Origin: Patescibacteria group bacterium UBA3458
GTDB taxonomy: Bacteria > Patescibacteriota > Minisyncoccia > Phycocordibacterales > UBA2100
DNA: 20,818 nucleotides
NCBI GenBank assembly: GCA_002378745.1
Contig: DFRR01000015.1
Span: 1 to 20,818, forward strand
Reading direction: 5' to 3'
Shown: one piece after another, positions 1-7,466 of the stretch
Layout of the letters: the number at the start of each line of letters is the position of its first letter
Numbering within the stretch: position 1 is the stretch's first letter
Notes under the pieces: generated by a model
Databases searched by the model: none
The model's input: only the letters and a program-made list of their open reading frames with translations
What the model was told of the DNA's origin: nothing
Position numbers and translations under genes: made by a program

Positions 1-18
1 TGGAAATGCAGATGTTTG

Positions 19-555
19 TTAAATACCTTGGCGCTTTTCGCCACGGAGGTAGGTCGGGTCCTTCGTCCAGTCGCTGGTGAAGTTGCCGAGGTTTGACTGC
101 ACGAGCAAATTAAAACGCCGAGCTGGTGCGAAGTTACTCTTGCCACACTTCGGACATCGAAGCTTGCTCATGTTTTCTGTGAGCAGCGCGTTTATCTCAT
201 CTTCGCTCATCTTCTCGTCTGCAAACACATCAACGTCCTCAAGAAGGTGGTCGACGCGCAAGCGTGTATTACATTCGCGACACTCGGTAAGCGGGTCGGA
301 GAATCCGCCAACGTGACCTGACGCTTCCCATACTTTTGGATGGGTAAAGATTGATGAGTCGAGCCCGACAATATTCTCGTGCTCTTGCACCATCGCCTTC
401 CACCATGCCGCTTTTATGTTGTTTGCGAGCTGTACACCGTATGGACCATAGTCGTAGACGCCGTTAAATCCCCCATAAATTTCTGAGCTCGGGTATACGA
501 ACCCGCGTCGCTTCGCGAAACTCACGATTGTTTCCATTTTTTTGTCTGCAGCCAT
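19..555 (-). CDS. glyS: Glycyl-tRNA synthetase, N-terminal part, interrupted at window edge
   Basis: Class II glycyl-tRNA synthetase of the alpha2 (single-chain) type, which charges tRNA-Gly in the cytoplasm. The first 178 residues are visible. The N-terminus has the family pattern (KRRGFVYPSSEIYGG, then YDYGPYG), followed by HENIVGLDSSIF, SGHVGGFSDPL and an inserted zinc ribbon with two CxxC pairs (CREC and CPKC). The frame then runs to the LRGE..QGI region, where the family normally reads RPETAQGIF or similar. Here the residues between E and Q are K-R, and a TAA stop follows QGI at 19-21. A complete enzyme has well over 400 residues, so this is partial and either truncated, frameshifted or misassembled in the last bases. 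It starts 18 nt after the 665-aa gene and has its own -10-like element. Family assignment is firm; the state of the 3' part cannot be judged here. Confidence 0.88.
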   Translation of the reverse strand: MAADKKMETIVSFAKRRGFVYPSSEIYGGFNGVYDYGPYGVQLANNIKAAWWKAMVQEHENIVGLDSSIFTHPKVWEASGHVGGFSDPLTECRECNTRLRVDHLLEDVDVFADEKMSEDEINALLTENMSKLRCPKCGKSNFAPARRFNLLVQSNLGNFTSDWTKDPTYLRGEKRQGI

Positions 556-563
556 AGGCGTCT

Positions 564-569
564 ACTATA
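564..569 (-). promoter_or_regulatory. -10-like element directly before glyS
   Basis: TATAGT on the minus strand, 8 nt before the glyS ATG, with no Shine-Dalgarno between. A start about 7 nt downstream of the hexamer would give a leaderless mRNA. It lies in the 18-nt gap after the upstream gene. Confidence 0.5.
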
Positions 570-573
570 CACG

Positions 574-2571
574 TTATGGTGCCACCTCACCATAGACCGC
601 CGCAAAGTCTGCTTCGGTGAGCAACGTCGTGAGATTATTGAAACTTGCCCGTACCGTAGTTTCAGTGAATGCATCGAGTCCGGTAAATGTTTGGTTCTGT
701 ATCAGTGCCGGCTTCTGCCCAACTTGGCTGGCACTTGGTACAAAACCGATTGAGAATACGACACGTCGTGGTTCACTCGCGCCACTTCCGGTTTGCGGCA
801 ATACATTCCCGAGACGCCATGTTATTTGTCCGGTGTTTTCATTAAAAGTTACGTGCTCAGCTGCCGGACTCACAGTACCAACCCATCGTACATATGGGGG
901 CAGTGTCGCGGTGACTACTGCGTCACGAATGAGGTTCGTGGTGTTTTGCACTTCCCACAGGACTCCGTAGGTAGTTTCGTACTCAACCTTTGGTGGCAAC
1001 GGCCCAACACTGCCAAGCGGGTTTTCAAAGTAGAGCGCCCGTCCGGTAAATGAAGCGTTTGTTTGTAACTTGAGTGTTTCTTTTACCGTCGCCTGAATGG
1101 TTTCAGGAACCTGCGCTTCGGCGAGGCGTTGTCCGGCGGCATGTAGTTCAATATTGATGACCGGGTTTTGGACGCCAGCGAGGCGTTGTCCGGCACTTGG
1201 TACTAAGCGAATAACGAACTGTCCTTCAGCGCCAGCGGCAACACGTGCGAGACGTCCTTCAGTGGTGGTTTTGTCCCAGAGCACGACGGAGTCGATCGAA
1301 CGGAAGAAGCCTTGGTCAGCTGTAATGTTAAACGGATCGAGTCCTGAGCCGCTTACCGTTGCAGCGATAACCACATCAGACAGCGGTACATTGAGGTTAT
1401 TTCGCCACTTGAGCGTAATTGGAATTGGCTTACCGGTTTGCGCCGTATACTCATCAATTGGCTTACCGTCGTATGAGAGCGTCATGCCAAGAAACGGACG
1501 TGTGACGGTTAATGACTGTTCAAACTGTGCAAGAACCACATCAACCGACTTTGAGTTGGTGGTGTTCTTTGTTCCAGCAGTAAACGAGAACACTCGAGTA
1601 TCCCCTGTTTGCCCATCGAGCGCACCAAGGATGCGCACCGTGCGTGACTCGCCTGGCTGTAGTGTGCCAAGCTCCCAGAGCCCGCTGCTGCTACGTTGAG
1701 GGTTGGTTGCATTTTCAACAAAACCAAACGGATATTGTGCACTCATAACCACGTTACTTATCGGCGTCTTCGCACGCGAGGTTACGGTCGCAGTGAAATC
1801 AATAGTTTGCCCAGCCACTGCTTGTGCGTTGCCATCAAGTGCGATTTCGAGCGTACCGGAAGATACGAGGACGCTGTGTTCCGCTTCTGCAACAAAGAGT
1901 GCGCTGGAGCCACTGAGACGATACTCAAGTGCTACATGTACACTCTGACGCCCACCATCAGGACCAAAGAAGATACCGCGGACCGTACCGGTACGCGTAC
2001 CACCTGACTCAATAGAGCCAAGCGGTATGCGCTGCGTCTCAAGTGCCGTGTTTGGGTCAGCGGGTACACGGGTACCCGGAGGGTATGTAACGATCAAGTC
2101 AGCGAGCTCGAGTGCTGCGCTGTTATTGTTTTGTACTGCTATTTGTAATTCGAGTATGTCGCCTCCGGCGATGGTACGTGGACCGTTAATACTGATGTCG
2201 ATATTGCGTGAAGTCACCACGTTCGAACCCGAAAGAAAAAGTGTGAGTGCAACGCCGCTGGCAATCACAAACACTACGACAGCGGCGATGAGCACCAACA
2301 CGATTGGCGAAAACTTTTTTGGGTTTACGTTTACCTTTGGTGGTGTCAGCACACTAAAGCGCGATTTTGTGTTCTGCGCTTTCTGTTCATCTGCAGCACT
2401 TTCCTGCCAGTCGTCAGCAGTAGTACGCGAGACACCAGAGAGCGTTCGTCGGGGGCGACTCTGGGGTTGTGACGCGCGTGAATACATTTGCTCCTTTAAG
2501 CGCCCAAGTCGTCCGGGGTCGTTGAATTCAGGTTTCGCACCCTCTTTTTTGCGAGGTTCATGTCCATCCAT
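574..2571 (-). CDS. Membrane-anchored surface protein with repeated Ig-like/DUF11-like domains
   Basis: A 665-aa protein of unknown specific function. Residues 1-88 are a basic, low-complexity cytoplasmic tail rich in R, K, S and Q. Residues 89-114 form one strong membrane helix (VLVLIAAVVVFVIASGVALT). The remaining 550 residues are beta-rich and predicted extracellular. They fall into roughly four domains (about 120-235, 240-350, 360-500, 510-650). Each has the pattern of DUF11/CARDB-like modules: N-N-x-x-x followed by L-x-D-V-V-V and a YPxG or LPP turn, then W-x-LG-x-L-x-PG. Topology suggests a cell-surface or adhesin-like protein anchored by a single N-in helix. It lies between recO and glyS on the same strand. 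The ATG at 2571 is supported by an extended -10 element just upstream. Fold assignment is inferred from sequence pattern only. Confidence 0.8.
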   Translation of the reverse strand: MDGHEPRKKEGAKPEFNDPGRLGRLKEQMYSRASQPQSRPRRTLSGVSRTTADDWQESAADEQKAQNTKSRFSVLTPPKVNVNPKKFSPIVLVLIAAVVVFVIASGVALTLFLSGSNVVTSRNIDISINGPRTIAGGDILELQIAVQNNNSAALELADLIVTYPPGTRVPADPNTALETQRIPLGSIESGGTRTGTVRGIFFGPDGGRQSVHVALEYRLSGSSALFVAEAEHSVLVSSGTLEIALDGNAQAVAGQTIDFTATVTSRAKTPISNVVMSAQYPFGFVENATNPQRSSSGLWELGTLQPGESRTVRILGALDGQTGDTRVFSFTAGTKNTTNSKSVDVVLAQFEQSLTVTRPFLGMTLSYDGKPIDEYTAQTGKPIPITLKWRNNLNVPLSDVVIAATVSGSGLDPFNITADQGFFRSIDSVVLWDKTTTEGRLARVAAGAEGQFVIRLVPSAGQRLAGVQNPVINIELHAAGQRLAEAQVPETIQATVKETLKLQTNASFTGRALYFENPLGSVGPLPPKVEYETTYGVLWEVQNTTNLIRDAVVTATLPPYVRWVGTVSPAAEHVTFNENTGQITWRLGNVLPQTGSGASEPRRVVFSIGFVPSASQVGQKPALIQNQTFTGLDAFTETTVRASFNNLTTLLTEADFAAVYGEVAP

Positions 2572-2577
2572 TCCCGA

Positions 2578-2586
2578 AGTATAGCA
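2578..2586 (-). promoter_or_regulatory. Extended -10 promoter, leaderless arrangement, for the 665-aa gene
   Basis: TGC-TATACT on the minus strand, ending 6 nt before the ATG at 2571. There is no Shine-Dalgarno and no room for one, so the transcript would begin at or next to the start codon. Confidence 0.6.
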
Positions 2587-2635
2587 GACGAGATGACGAG
2601 CGAGATGAGTTCGTAGTTGATAGTTGGTGGAAACA

Positions 2636-3208
2636 CTACAACTGACTTTCGTTGAGTCCGGCGTTTATATCCGCCAATAATGCATCTTTCAAAGTAGCAG
2701 TTCGTGTGAAGTCCTTTTCAGTGAGCGTCAGCGTGTCGATGAGTCCCGTATACACTGAAGTACACGAAAGGTACCCGAGCTGGTAGAGTATCCGCGCAAC
2801 CGTAAGATGCTCAATGACGTCCGTGTCTGCCTGCTCACTCGCAAGCGCAGTACGAGTAGTCGTAATAATAGTAAACAATGCTTCGTTTTCATCATCTGTC
2901 GGCATCACACGGCGCACCAATGTTGCAATACGTCCAAACACTGCTGCCTGTGCTGTGTTGAGTGTTGGCGCTCCTGCGTGCTGTGCGCCGGTAACACGCC
3001 ATATCCCCTTCCCGCGCACAAGCGAAACATCACTGTGTGCCAAGTCTTGTAGTGCATAGCGCAACTTCGACACTTCACGACGCACACTCTTTGCGCTTGC
3101 AAAGAGTAGCCCGAAATCTTTCGTGAGCAACCAAAGTAGTTTATCTGCATCTTGCACATCCGCGCTGCCAAGCACAACCGCATTCGTTGTGTGTACTGCG
3201 TGTGCCAT
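2636..3208 (-). CDS. recO: DNA repair protein RecO (short form)
   Basis: RecO family, which loads RecA on SSB-coated single-stranded DNA with RecR. The N-terminal OB-fold is recognisable: T-x-A-V-V-L-G-S followed by DADKLLWLLTKDFGLLFA, then AKSVRREVSKLRYALQD and VSLVRGKGIWRVTGA. The C-terminal half is helical. At 190 aa it is shorter than typical RecO (about 240), and it lacks the four-cysteine zinc module of many homologues; only one cysteine (YLSCTSV) is present. It starts 4 nt after the ileS stop, so it is probably co-transcribed. No clear ribosome binding site is visible. Confidence 0.85.
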   Translation of the reverse strand: MAHAVHTTNAVVLGSADVQDADKLLWLLTKDFGLLFASAKSVRREVSKLRYALQDLAHSDVSLVRGKGIWRVTGAQHAGAPTLNTAQAAVFGRIATLVRRVMPTDDENEALFTIITTTRTALASEQADTDVIEHLTVARILYQLGYLSCTSVYTGLIDTLTLTEKDFTRTATLKDALLADINAGLNESQL

Positions 3209-3212
3209 AGCG

Positions 3213-6071
3213 CTAGTGTCGCGCTATCGCGACCTGCAGAGTGTCTTGTGTCGTGCCCATAGCAAGTATGGTGTTCGTCTGTGCTTCGATTTCTGCTTTG
3301 TGGGTTGCAGCGACCGCGAGCAACTCGGCAGGACCACTAATGGTAATGGTTCCCTGTTCCGACAACAGAAACGCTGCCTCTTTACGAGCACCTTGAATGT
3401 CGCGTACGATGTCGCGTACGATTCCCTCTATATGAAGTTCATCAGTGATAGTTGTATCAAGCTGCACTGTTTCTTCCATCTGCATATCAACATGCAACTC
3501 TTTTACGTTTACCTCATCAGCAATGAGCGCGTGGTACTCCGTCGGCAACTCGTGACTAATGCGCAGAGTCTGTAGCGGCTGCCGAATTTTTATCCCCGCT
3601 TGTGCTCGCGCTTCAAGCGCGTCAGACACGATAGTGCGCGTGAGCGCCATAGCCTCCAATACCTGCATGTCCGGCTCGCGCACCGTACACCAGTTCGCCA
3701 AGTGCACACTTTTTGCATCGTCATCGCGACGTACGCGCTGCCACAACCACTCAGCACTAAATGGTGCAAACGGCGCGGATACTTTTGCATACTTGCGAAG
3801 TACCCACTGCAGGGTTGCAAGTGCTGCTTGCTTGTCTTCTTGGTTATCACTCTTGAGCCGCTCTCGTGAACGTCGCAGGTACCATGTAGATAAGTCGTCG
3901 ATAAAGTCTCCGAGTGGACGTGTTGCACGATCAAGCTCATAGGCATCCATCGCTTTTGTTACCTCTTTATGCAACTCCTGCATGCGTGCAATAATCCAAC
4001 GGTCAAGTACGTTGGTGCTGTCGCTCTTTGGTTCATGTGCTACGTCAGCCTTATACAATTCATAAAACGAGTACACGTTGGTGAGTCGTCCGATAACTTT
4101 TGAACTCATCTGTGCAACGCTCTGCTCCGAGAAATTCAAATTCTCTGCTCGCACCACTGGACTCGTGAGCAAATACAAACGAATAGCATCAGCGCCGTAT
4201 GCATCAATTACTTTTTGTGGGTCCGGATAATTCTGTAACCGCTTACTCATCTTTTTGCCATCTTCGGCAAGGACGATGCCGTTGGTGACAACATTGCTAA
4301 ACATGTTGCTATCAAACAGCGCAGTGCCGAGTACATGCTGATAGTAGAACCATTTGGAAACCTGATCTTGTCCTTCTGCAATGAAGTCAGCTGGGATGCG
4401 TTTTTGTACGAGCGCATCGTTTTCAAATGGATAGTGACATGAGGCAAACGCGACCGAACCCGAGTCAAACCAGGTATCAAGTACGTCCGGTACGCGACGC
4501 ATTGTGCCGCCACACGCACATGACACCGTGATATCGTCTACTACGTCTTTGTGTAAGTCAGTGACTGTCGTCCCACTCGCCTCTTCGAGTTCAGCAGCGG
4601 AGCCAAACACCGTGTCTTGTGCACATTCTTGGCAGCGCCATACCGGTATCGTGTTTGCCCAAAAGCGCTGACGTGAGATTGACCAGTCACGCGCACCCTG
4701 CAACCACTGCCCCCAACGCCCCTGCTTGATGTGTGCTGGCGACCAATTAATTGCTTCTGCTTTCTGTAGAAGTTCCTGTTTTATATCTTCAACCGCTACA
4801 AACCATGAGCTCGTTGCGTAGTTAATGAGTGGCGTGTCACATCGCCAACAGTGCGGATACGAGTGCTCATACTTCTCTTTCGCGAAGAGCAACCCCTTCC
4901 CCGCAAGGTACTTTACTACCTCTACGTCGGTTGCCTGATGATCATCAATCGGCTTTACACTGCGTCCGGCAAGTTCAGTGACTTCCGGCTTGATGATGCC
5001 GTCCATGCCCACGTGCTGTACCATCGGTAATGCATGGTTTTGTGCGAGCGTGAGGTCATCTTGTCCAAACGCCGGTGCGATGTGCACTATGCCGGTGCCT
5101 TCGTCAGTGGTGACAAAGTCCGCCGCATATACCTTCCACGCGTTTTCTTTGTTCTTGAGCTTCTCGTCTTTTGTGTACGCATCAAATGGCGGCTCGTATT
5201 CGAGCCCAACAAGCTCACTCCCTTTCCATTCCTTGTGTGCTGTTTCTGCAGACTCTTCTCCGACAATCTTTTTCGCCATTATATATTCCCCTTCTTGCCC
5301 TTCTGCATGTGCGTGCACGTACGTGATGCCACTTCCAACAGCCAGCGCGACGTTACCTGGTAATGTCCACGGCGTCGTCGTCCATGCGAGGAAATATACG
5401 TCACCTGACAATCCAAGTTTTTCAGGATTCTTTACTTTAAACTTAGCGGTAACCGTCAAATCCTTAACGTCTTTATATCCTTCGGCAACTTCACTTTGTG
5501 CCAGTGTGGTCTCACATCGCGGGCATACATGCATTGAGCGATAGTCTTCGTACACCAACTCTTTTTCATAGAGTGTTTTAAATGCCCACCACTCGCTCTC
5601 CATATAGTCTTTGTCCATCGTGCGATACGGCTTTTCCATATCTGCCCATCGCCCAAAGCGTGGAATGAATGTATTCCAGACATCAACGTACGTAAAAATT
5701 TTCTCGCGACAGAGTTCGTTGAATTTCTTTACCCCAATTTCAAGAATATCTCGCTTGCTCTTGGTGCCGAGCTCTTTCTCCACGATGTTCTCAATCGGCA
5801 ACCCATGACAATCCCACCCCCACTGTCGTGCAACGTGATATCCACGCATGGTTTTGTATCGCGGTACTGCATCCTTAATAGCACTGGCTACGAGGTGTCC
5901 ATAATGCGGCGTTCCCGTGGCAAATGGCGGACCATCGTAAAAGGTGTACTCCCCCTCAGGAGCCTCCTTACTGAGTGTTTTTTCAAAAATCTGCTGTTCG
6001 TTCCAGAATGCGAGAATTTCTTCCTCTCTGCGGGCAGTATCGCTCTTTTGTGTATCGCTATTAACAGACAT
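3213..6071 (-). CDS. ileS: Isoleucyl-tRNA synthetase, eukaryote-like type
   Basis: Class I isoleucyl-tRNA synthetase, 952 aa from the chosen start. Signatures: YDGPPFATGTPHYGHL (HIGH motif as HYGH, about residue 57), GWDCHGLPIE, the CP1 editing region with WTTTPWTLPGNVALAV, DWSISRQRFW, WFDSGSVAFA, and KMSK at about residue 606. Several CxxC pairs (CPRC, CWRC, CQEC, CACGG) lie within the body. This arrangement, with no bacterial C-terminal zinc finger, fits the eukaryal/archaeal-like IleRS group, members of which are often insensitive to mupirocin. The ATG at 6071 (MSVNSDTQ) was chosen over an upstream in-frame ATG at 6170, because the extra 33 residues overlap the divergent glycosylase gene and would cover the promoter. 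A 12-bp tandem duplication near the 3' end gives IVRDIVRD. Confidence 0.95.
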   Translation of the reverse strand: MSVNSDTQKSDTARREEEILAFWNEQQIFEKTLSKEAPEGEYTFYDGPPFATGTPHYGHLVASAIKDAVPRYKTMRGYHVARQWGWDCHGLPIENIVEKELGTKSKRDILEIGVKKFNELCREKIFTYVDVWNTFIPRFGRWADMEKPYRTMDKDYMESEWWAFKTLYEKELVYEDYRSMHVCPRCETTLAQSEVAEGYKDVKDLTVTAKFKVKNPEKLGLSGDVYFLAWTTTPWTLPGNVALAVGSGITYVHAHAEGQEGEYIMAKKIVGEESAETAHKEWKGSELVGLEYEPPFDAYTKDEKLKNKENAWKVYAADFVTTDEGTGIVHIAPAFGQDDLTLAQNHALPMVQHVGMDGIIKPEVTELAGRSVKPIDDHQATDVEVVKYLAGKGLLFAKEKYEHSYPHCWRCDTPLINYATSSWFVAVEDIKQELLQKAEAINWSPAHIKQGRWGQWLQGARDWSISRQRFWANTIPVWRCQECAQDTVFGSAAELEEASGTTVTDLHKDVVDDITVSCACGGTMRRVPDVLDTWFDSGSVAFASCHYPFENDALVQKRIPADFIAEGQDQVSKWFYYQHVLGTALFDSNMFSNVVTNGIVLAEDGKKMSKRLQNYPDPQKVIDAYGADAIRLYLLTSPVVRAENLNFSEQSVAQMSSKVIGRLTNVYSFYELYKADVAHEPKSDSTNVLDRWIIARMQELHKEVTKAMDAYELDRATRPLGDFIDDLSTWYLRRSRERLKSDNQEDKQAALATLQWVLRKYAKVSAPFAPFSAEWLWQRVRRDDDAKSVHLANWCTVREPDMQVLEAMALTRTIVSDALEARAQAGIKIRQPLQTLRISHELPTEYHALIADEVNVKELHVDMQMEETVQLDTTITDELHIEGIVRDIVRDIQGARKEAAFLLSEQGTITISGPAELLAVAATHKAEIEAQTNTILAMGTTQDTLQVAIARH

Positions 6072-6078
6072 AGTGCGT

Positions 6079-6087
6079 ATCGTAGCA
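6079..6087 (-). promoter_or_regulatory. Extended -10 promoter, leaderless arrangement, for ileS
   Basis: TGC-TACGAT on the minus strand, 7 nt before the ATG at 6071. No Shine-Dalgarno. It supports 6071 as the true start. Confidence 0.55.
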
Positions 6088-6110
6088 GAATACAGCACAA
6101 CCGCACAACG

Positions 6111-6119
6111 TGATAGAGT
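6111..6119 (+). promoter_or_regulatory. Extended -10 promoter, leaderless arrangement, for the DNA glycosylase
   Basis: TGA-TAGAGT, then 7 nt to the ATG at 6127. It mirrors the ileS promoter on the other strand of the same 55-bp divergent gap. Confidence 0.5.
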
Positions 6120-6126
6120 ATTCACT

Positions 6127-6732
6127 ATGCCAAAACCGGTACTCACCCACTTCAAAAAACACGACCCCATACTCTATAAGGCAGTACTTACGTGCAAGAA
6201 CGACGTTCGTGGCCCGTACACCGAACGAGACTTATTTGCGAGTCTGTGCCGCACCATTGTCGGCCAACAACTCTCCGGCAAAGCAGCGCGTGCTATCTGG
6301 GAGAAATTCAAAGCACTCTTTCCGAGCAAGCGCCCAACTGCGGCAGGTATTCTCTCATTCACCGACGAGCAGCTGCGTACTGCCGGTCTGTCGTATGCAA
6401 AAATACGCTCACTTCGTGATTTGAGCGAACGTGTAGCAACAAAGTCACTACAACTGACAAAACTACGCACCGCACCAGAGGACTGGGTGCGCGTGCAACT
6501 ACAGGAAGTTAAAGGCATCGGCCCGTGGAGTAGTGAGATGTTTTTGATGTTTGCACTTGGACACGAAGACATCTTCTCTCCGGGAGATCTTGGTTTACGC
6601 AAGGGTATGAAACGACTGTATCAACTCGACACCCTTCCAGAGCTCGATGTTATAGAGCGCATCTCAGCTCCATGGACACCGTACCGCACCTACGCCGCCT
6701 GTGTCCTCTGGCATACGTTGGATAATCAGTAA
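6127..6732 (+). CDS. DNA-3-methyladenine glycosylase (HhH-GPD superfamily)
   Basis: A 201-aa base-excision repair glycosylase of the AlkA/Mag1-like group, which removes alkylated purines by flipping the base out of DNA. The body shows FASLCRTIVGQQLSGKAA (residues 38-54), typical of the family. A helix-hairpin-helix follows at VKGIGPWSSEM (about 128-138), and after it FSPGDLGLRKG with the expected catalytic Asp at 154. The length fits single-domain bacterial enzymes without the AlkA N-terminal domain. The ATG at 6127 was chosen because residues before MPKPVL are the reverse strand of ileS and do not look like family sequence. The gene is a single unit, divergent from ileS, and ends just before a terminator that serves the opposite strand. 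Confidence 0.9.
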   Translation: MPKPVLTHFKKHDPILYKAVLTCKNDVRGPYTERDLFASLCRTIVGQQLSGKAARAIWEKFKALFPSKRPTAAGILSFTDEQLRTAGLSYAKIRSLRDLSERVATKSLQLTKLRTAPEDWVRVQLQEVKGIGPWSSEMFLMFALGHEDIFSPGDLGLRKGMKRLYQLDTLPELDVIERISAPWTPYRTYAACVLWHTLDNQ

Positions 6733-6769
6733 AAGAAAGAGCCGCCTACGCACAAGGCGTAGGCGGCTC
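6731..6769 (-). terminator. Rho-independent terminator of the 82-aa gene
   Basis: Perfect 13-bp stem (6739-6751 with 6757-6769, 5-nt loop) followed on the minus strand by TTTCTTTT. It follows the stop of the small minus-strand ORF and may also stop plus-strand reading from the glycosylase gene, though that side lacks a T tract. Confidence 0.8.
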
Positions 6770-6784
6770 AAAGAAGATGGCTCG

Positions 6785-7033
6785 TTACCAGTTGGCAAAC
6801 ATGACACCGAACTTCCCTGCTTTCCCGAGCGCTTCTTGCGCTTTTGCAAGCAGATCATCCGATTCAGTAACCACCAATACCCACTGCTTTGGATATTGAA
6901 GGTCACGCAGACGAGCGGTGTTTCCACCGTCGGTTTCCTTTGCCAACTGTTCGGCAAGCCACTCTGGAGTTTGATCCTTCCTCTCTTCGGTTGCTGTTGT
7001 CACGATTGGCTCAATTCTATCCAAGGCAATCAC
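6785..7033 (-). CDS. Small hypothetical protein (82 aa)
   Basis: Not recognised. An 82-residue soluble, charged protein with a GTG start at 7033; no in-frame ATG, GTG or TTG lies upstream before a stop. The sequence has a likely alpha/beta character, with QWVLVVTESDDLLAKAQEAL resembling a strand followed by a helix, and ends GKFGVMFANW. A GGGG run about 10 nt before the start could serve as a weak ribosome binding site. Support for a real gene: strong terminators bracket it on both sides (6731-6769 after it, 7101-7136 before it), and no better ORF occupies the space. The plus-strand ORFs over the same bases would need to run through a terminator. Confidence 0.6.
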   Translation of the reverse strand: MIALDRIEPIVTTATEERKDQTPEWLAEQLAKETDGGNTARLRDLQYPKQWVLVVTESDDLLAKAQEALGKAGKFGVMFANW

Positions 7034-7083
7034 GCATCTATCCCCAATAGTAAAAGGAACCCCTAAAGAACGCTACGATTTTC

Positions 7084-7089
7084 AGTATA
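7084..7089 (-). promoter_or_regulatory. Possible -10 element for the 82-aa gene
   Basis: TATACT on the minus strand, just after the upstream terminator and about 44 nt before the GTG at 7033. No convincing -35 hexamer is visible. Unlike most genes here, this one would have a leader. Confidence 0.35.
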
Positions 7090-7100
7090 GGTAAAAGGCA

Positions 7101-7136
7101 ATAAAAAAGGAAGTCACTTGCGTGACAAGTGACTTC
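7101..7136 (-). terminator. Rho-independent terminator
   Basis: Perfect 11-bp stem (7110-7120 with 7126-7136, loop CGTGA) followed on the minus strand by C-TTTTTT-ATT. It lies 18 nt after the stop of the 64-aa ORF and is evidence that a minus-strand transcript arrives here. Confidence 0.88.
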
Positions 7137-7153
7137 AAGACGTGCGTGAGGAA

Positions 7154-7348
7154 TCATTTTATAACGCATCCATTGCCGAATGCCGAAGCAATAACAAGAA
7201 TTGGTCTCAGTAGTCGTGCCATCCCTTTTACTTGGGTGATCTCCACTGATTTACCTGATCCTGCTGCTTCGACCGTAACCGGCAACCCATGTGCGCGCAC
7301 ACAGCTCCCCACTGCTTTCTTTGTGCAAGCTATTGGCTTTGGGTGCAT
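7154..7348 (-). CDS. Possible small hypothetical protein (64 aa)
   Basis: Not recognised. A 64-aa, mildly basic protein with three cysteines (IACTK, GSCVR, NGCVI) and a hydrophobic stretch RLLRPILVIASAFG near the C-terminus. Two things argue that it is expressed: a purine-rich Shine-Dalgarno-like GGGGAGAG a few bases before the ATG, which is rare in this window, and a strong terminator 18 nt after the stop. Alternatively the transcript could be a non-coding RNA. It sits in the 433-base stretch between the 82-aa gene and orf212, which otherwise holds only the terminators and a weak hairpin. Confidence 0.45.
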   Translation of the reverse strand: MHPKPIACTKKAVGSCVRAHGLPVTVEAAGSGKSVEITQVKGMARLLRPILVIASAFGNGCVIK

Positions 7349-7429
7349 TGCTCTCTCCCCTCAATCCATCACTTACTTCCTAAGAATATTCCCTGCCATG
7401 CATACTTACCAACAGGGTTGTCCCCAGAA

Positions 7430-7451
7430 AACCTGAATCTATACACAGGTT
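7430..7451 (-). terminator. Possible weak terminator after orf212
   Basis: A 6-bp stem (7430-7435 with 7446-7451, 10-nt loop) followed on the minus strand by TTCT after TT, about 16 nt past the orf212 stop. It could end the thyA-orf212 run, but the stem is short. Confidence 0.35.
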
Positions 7452-7466
7452 ATTAACATCGCCGCA

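Noticed and set aside
4978..5544. 188-aa plus-strand ORF inside ileS
   Set aside because: Antisense shadow of a highly conserved synthetase; serine-rich, low-information translation typical of such shadows.
6072..6170. N-terminal extension of IleRS by 33 residues
   Set aside because: It overlaps the divergent glycosylase gene and its promoter and has no family sequence; a -10 element fits the start at 6071.
7122..7436. 104-aa plus-strand ORF
   Set aside because: It begins inside a terminator stem and lies antisense to the better supported 64-aa ORF; no ribosome binding site or promoter seen.
7418..7447. Two DnaA-box-like 9-mers (TTGTCCCCA and CTATACACA)
   Set aside because: Each matches only 7 of 9 bases of TTATCCACA, there are just two, and dnaA or dnaN are not nearby, so an origin is not supported.
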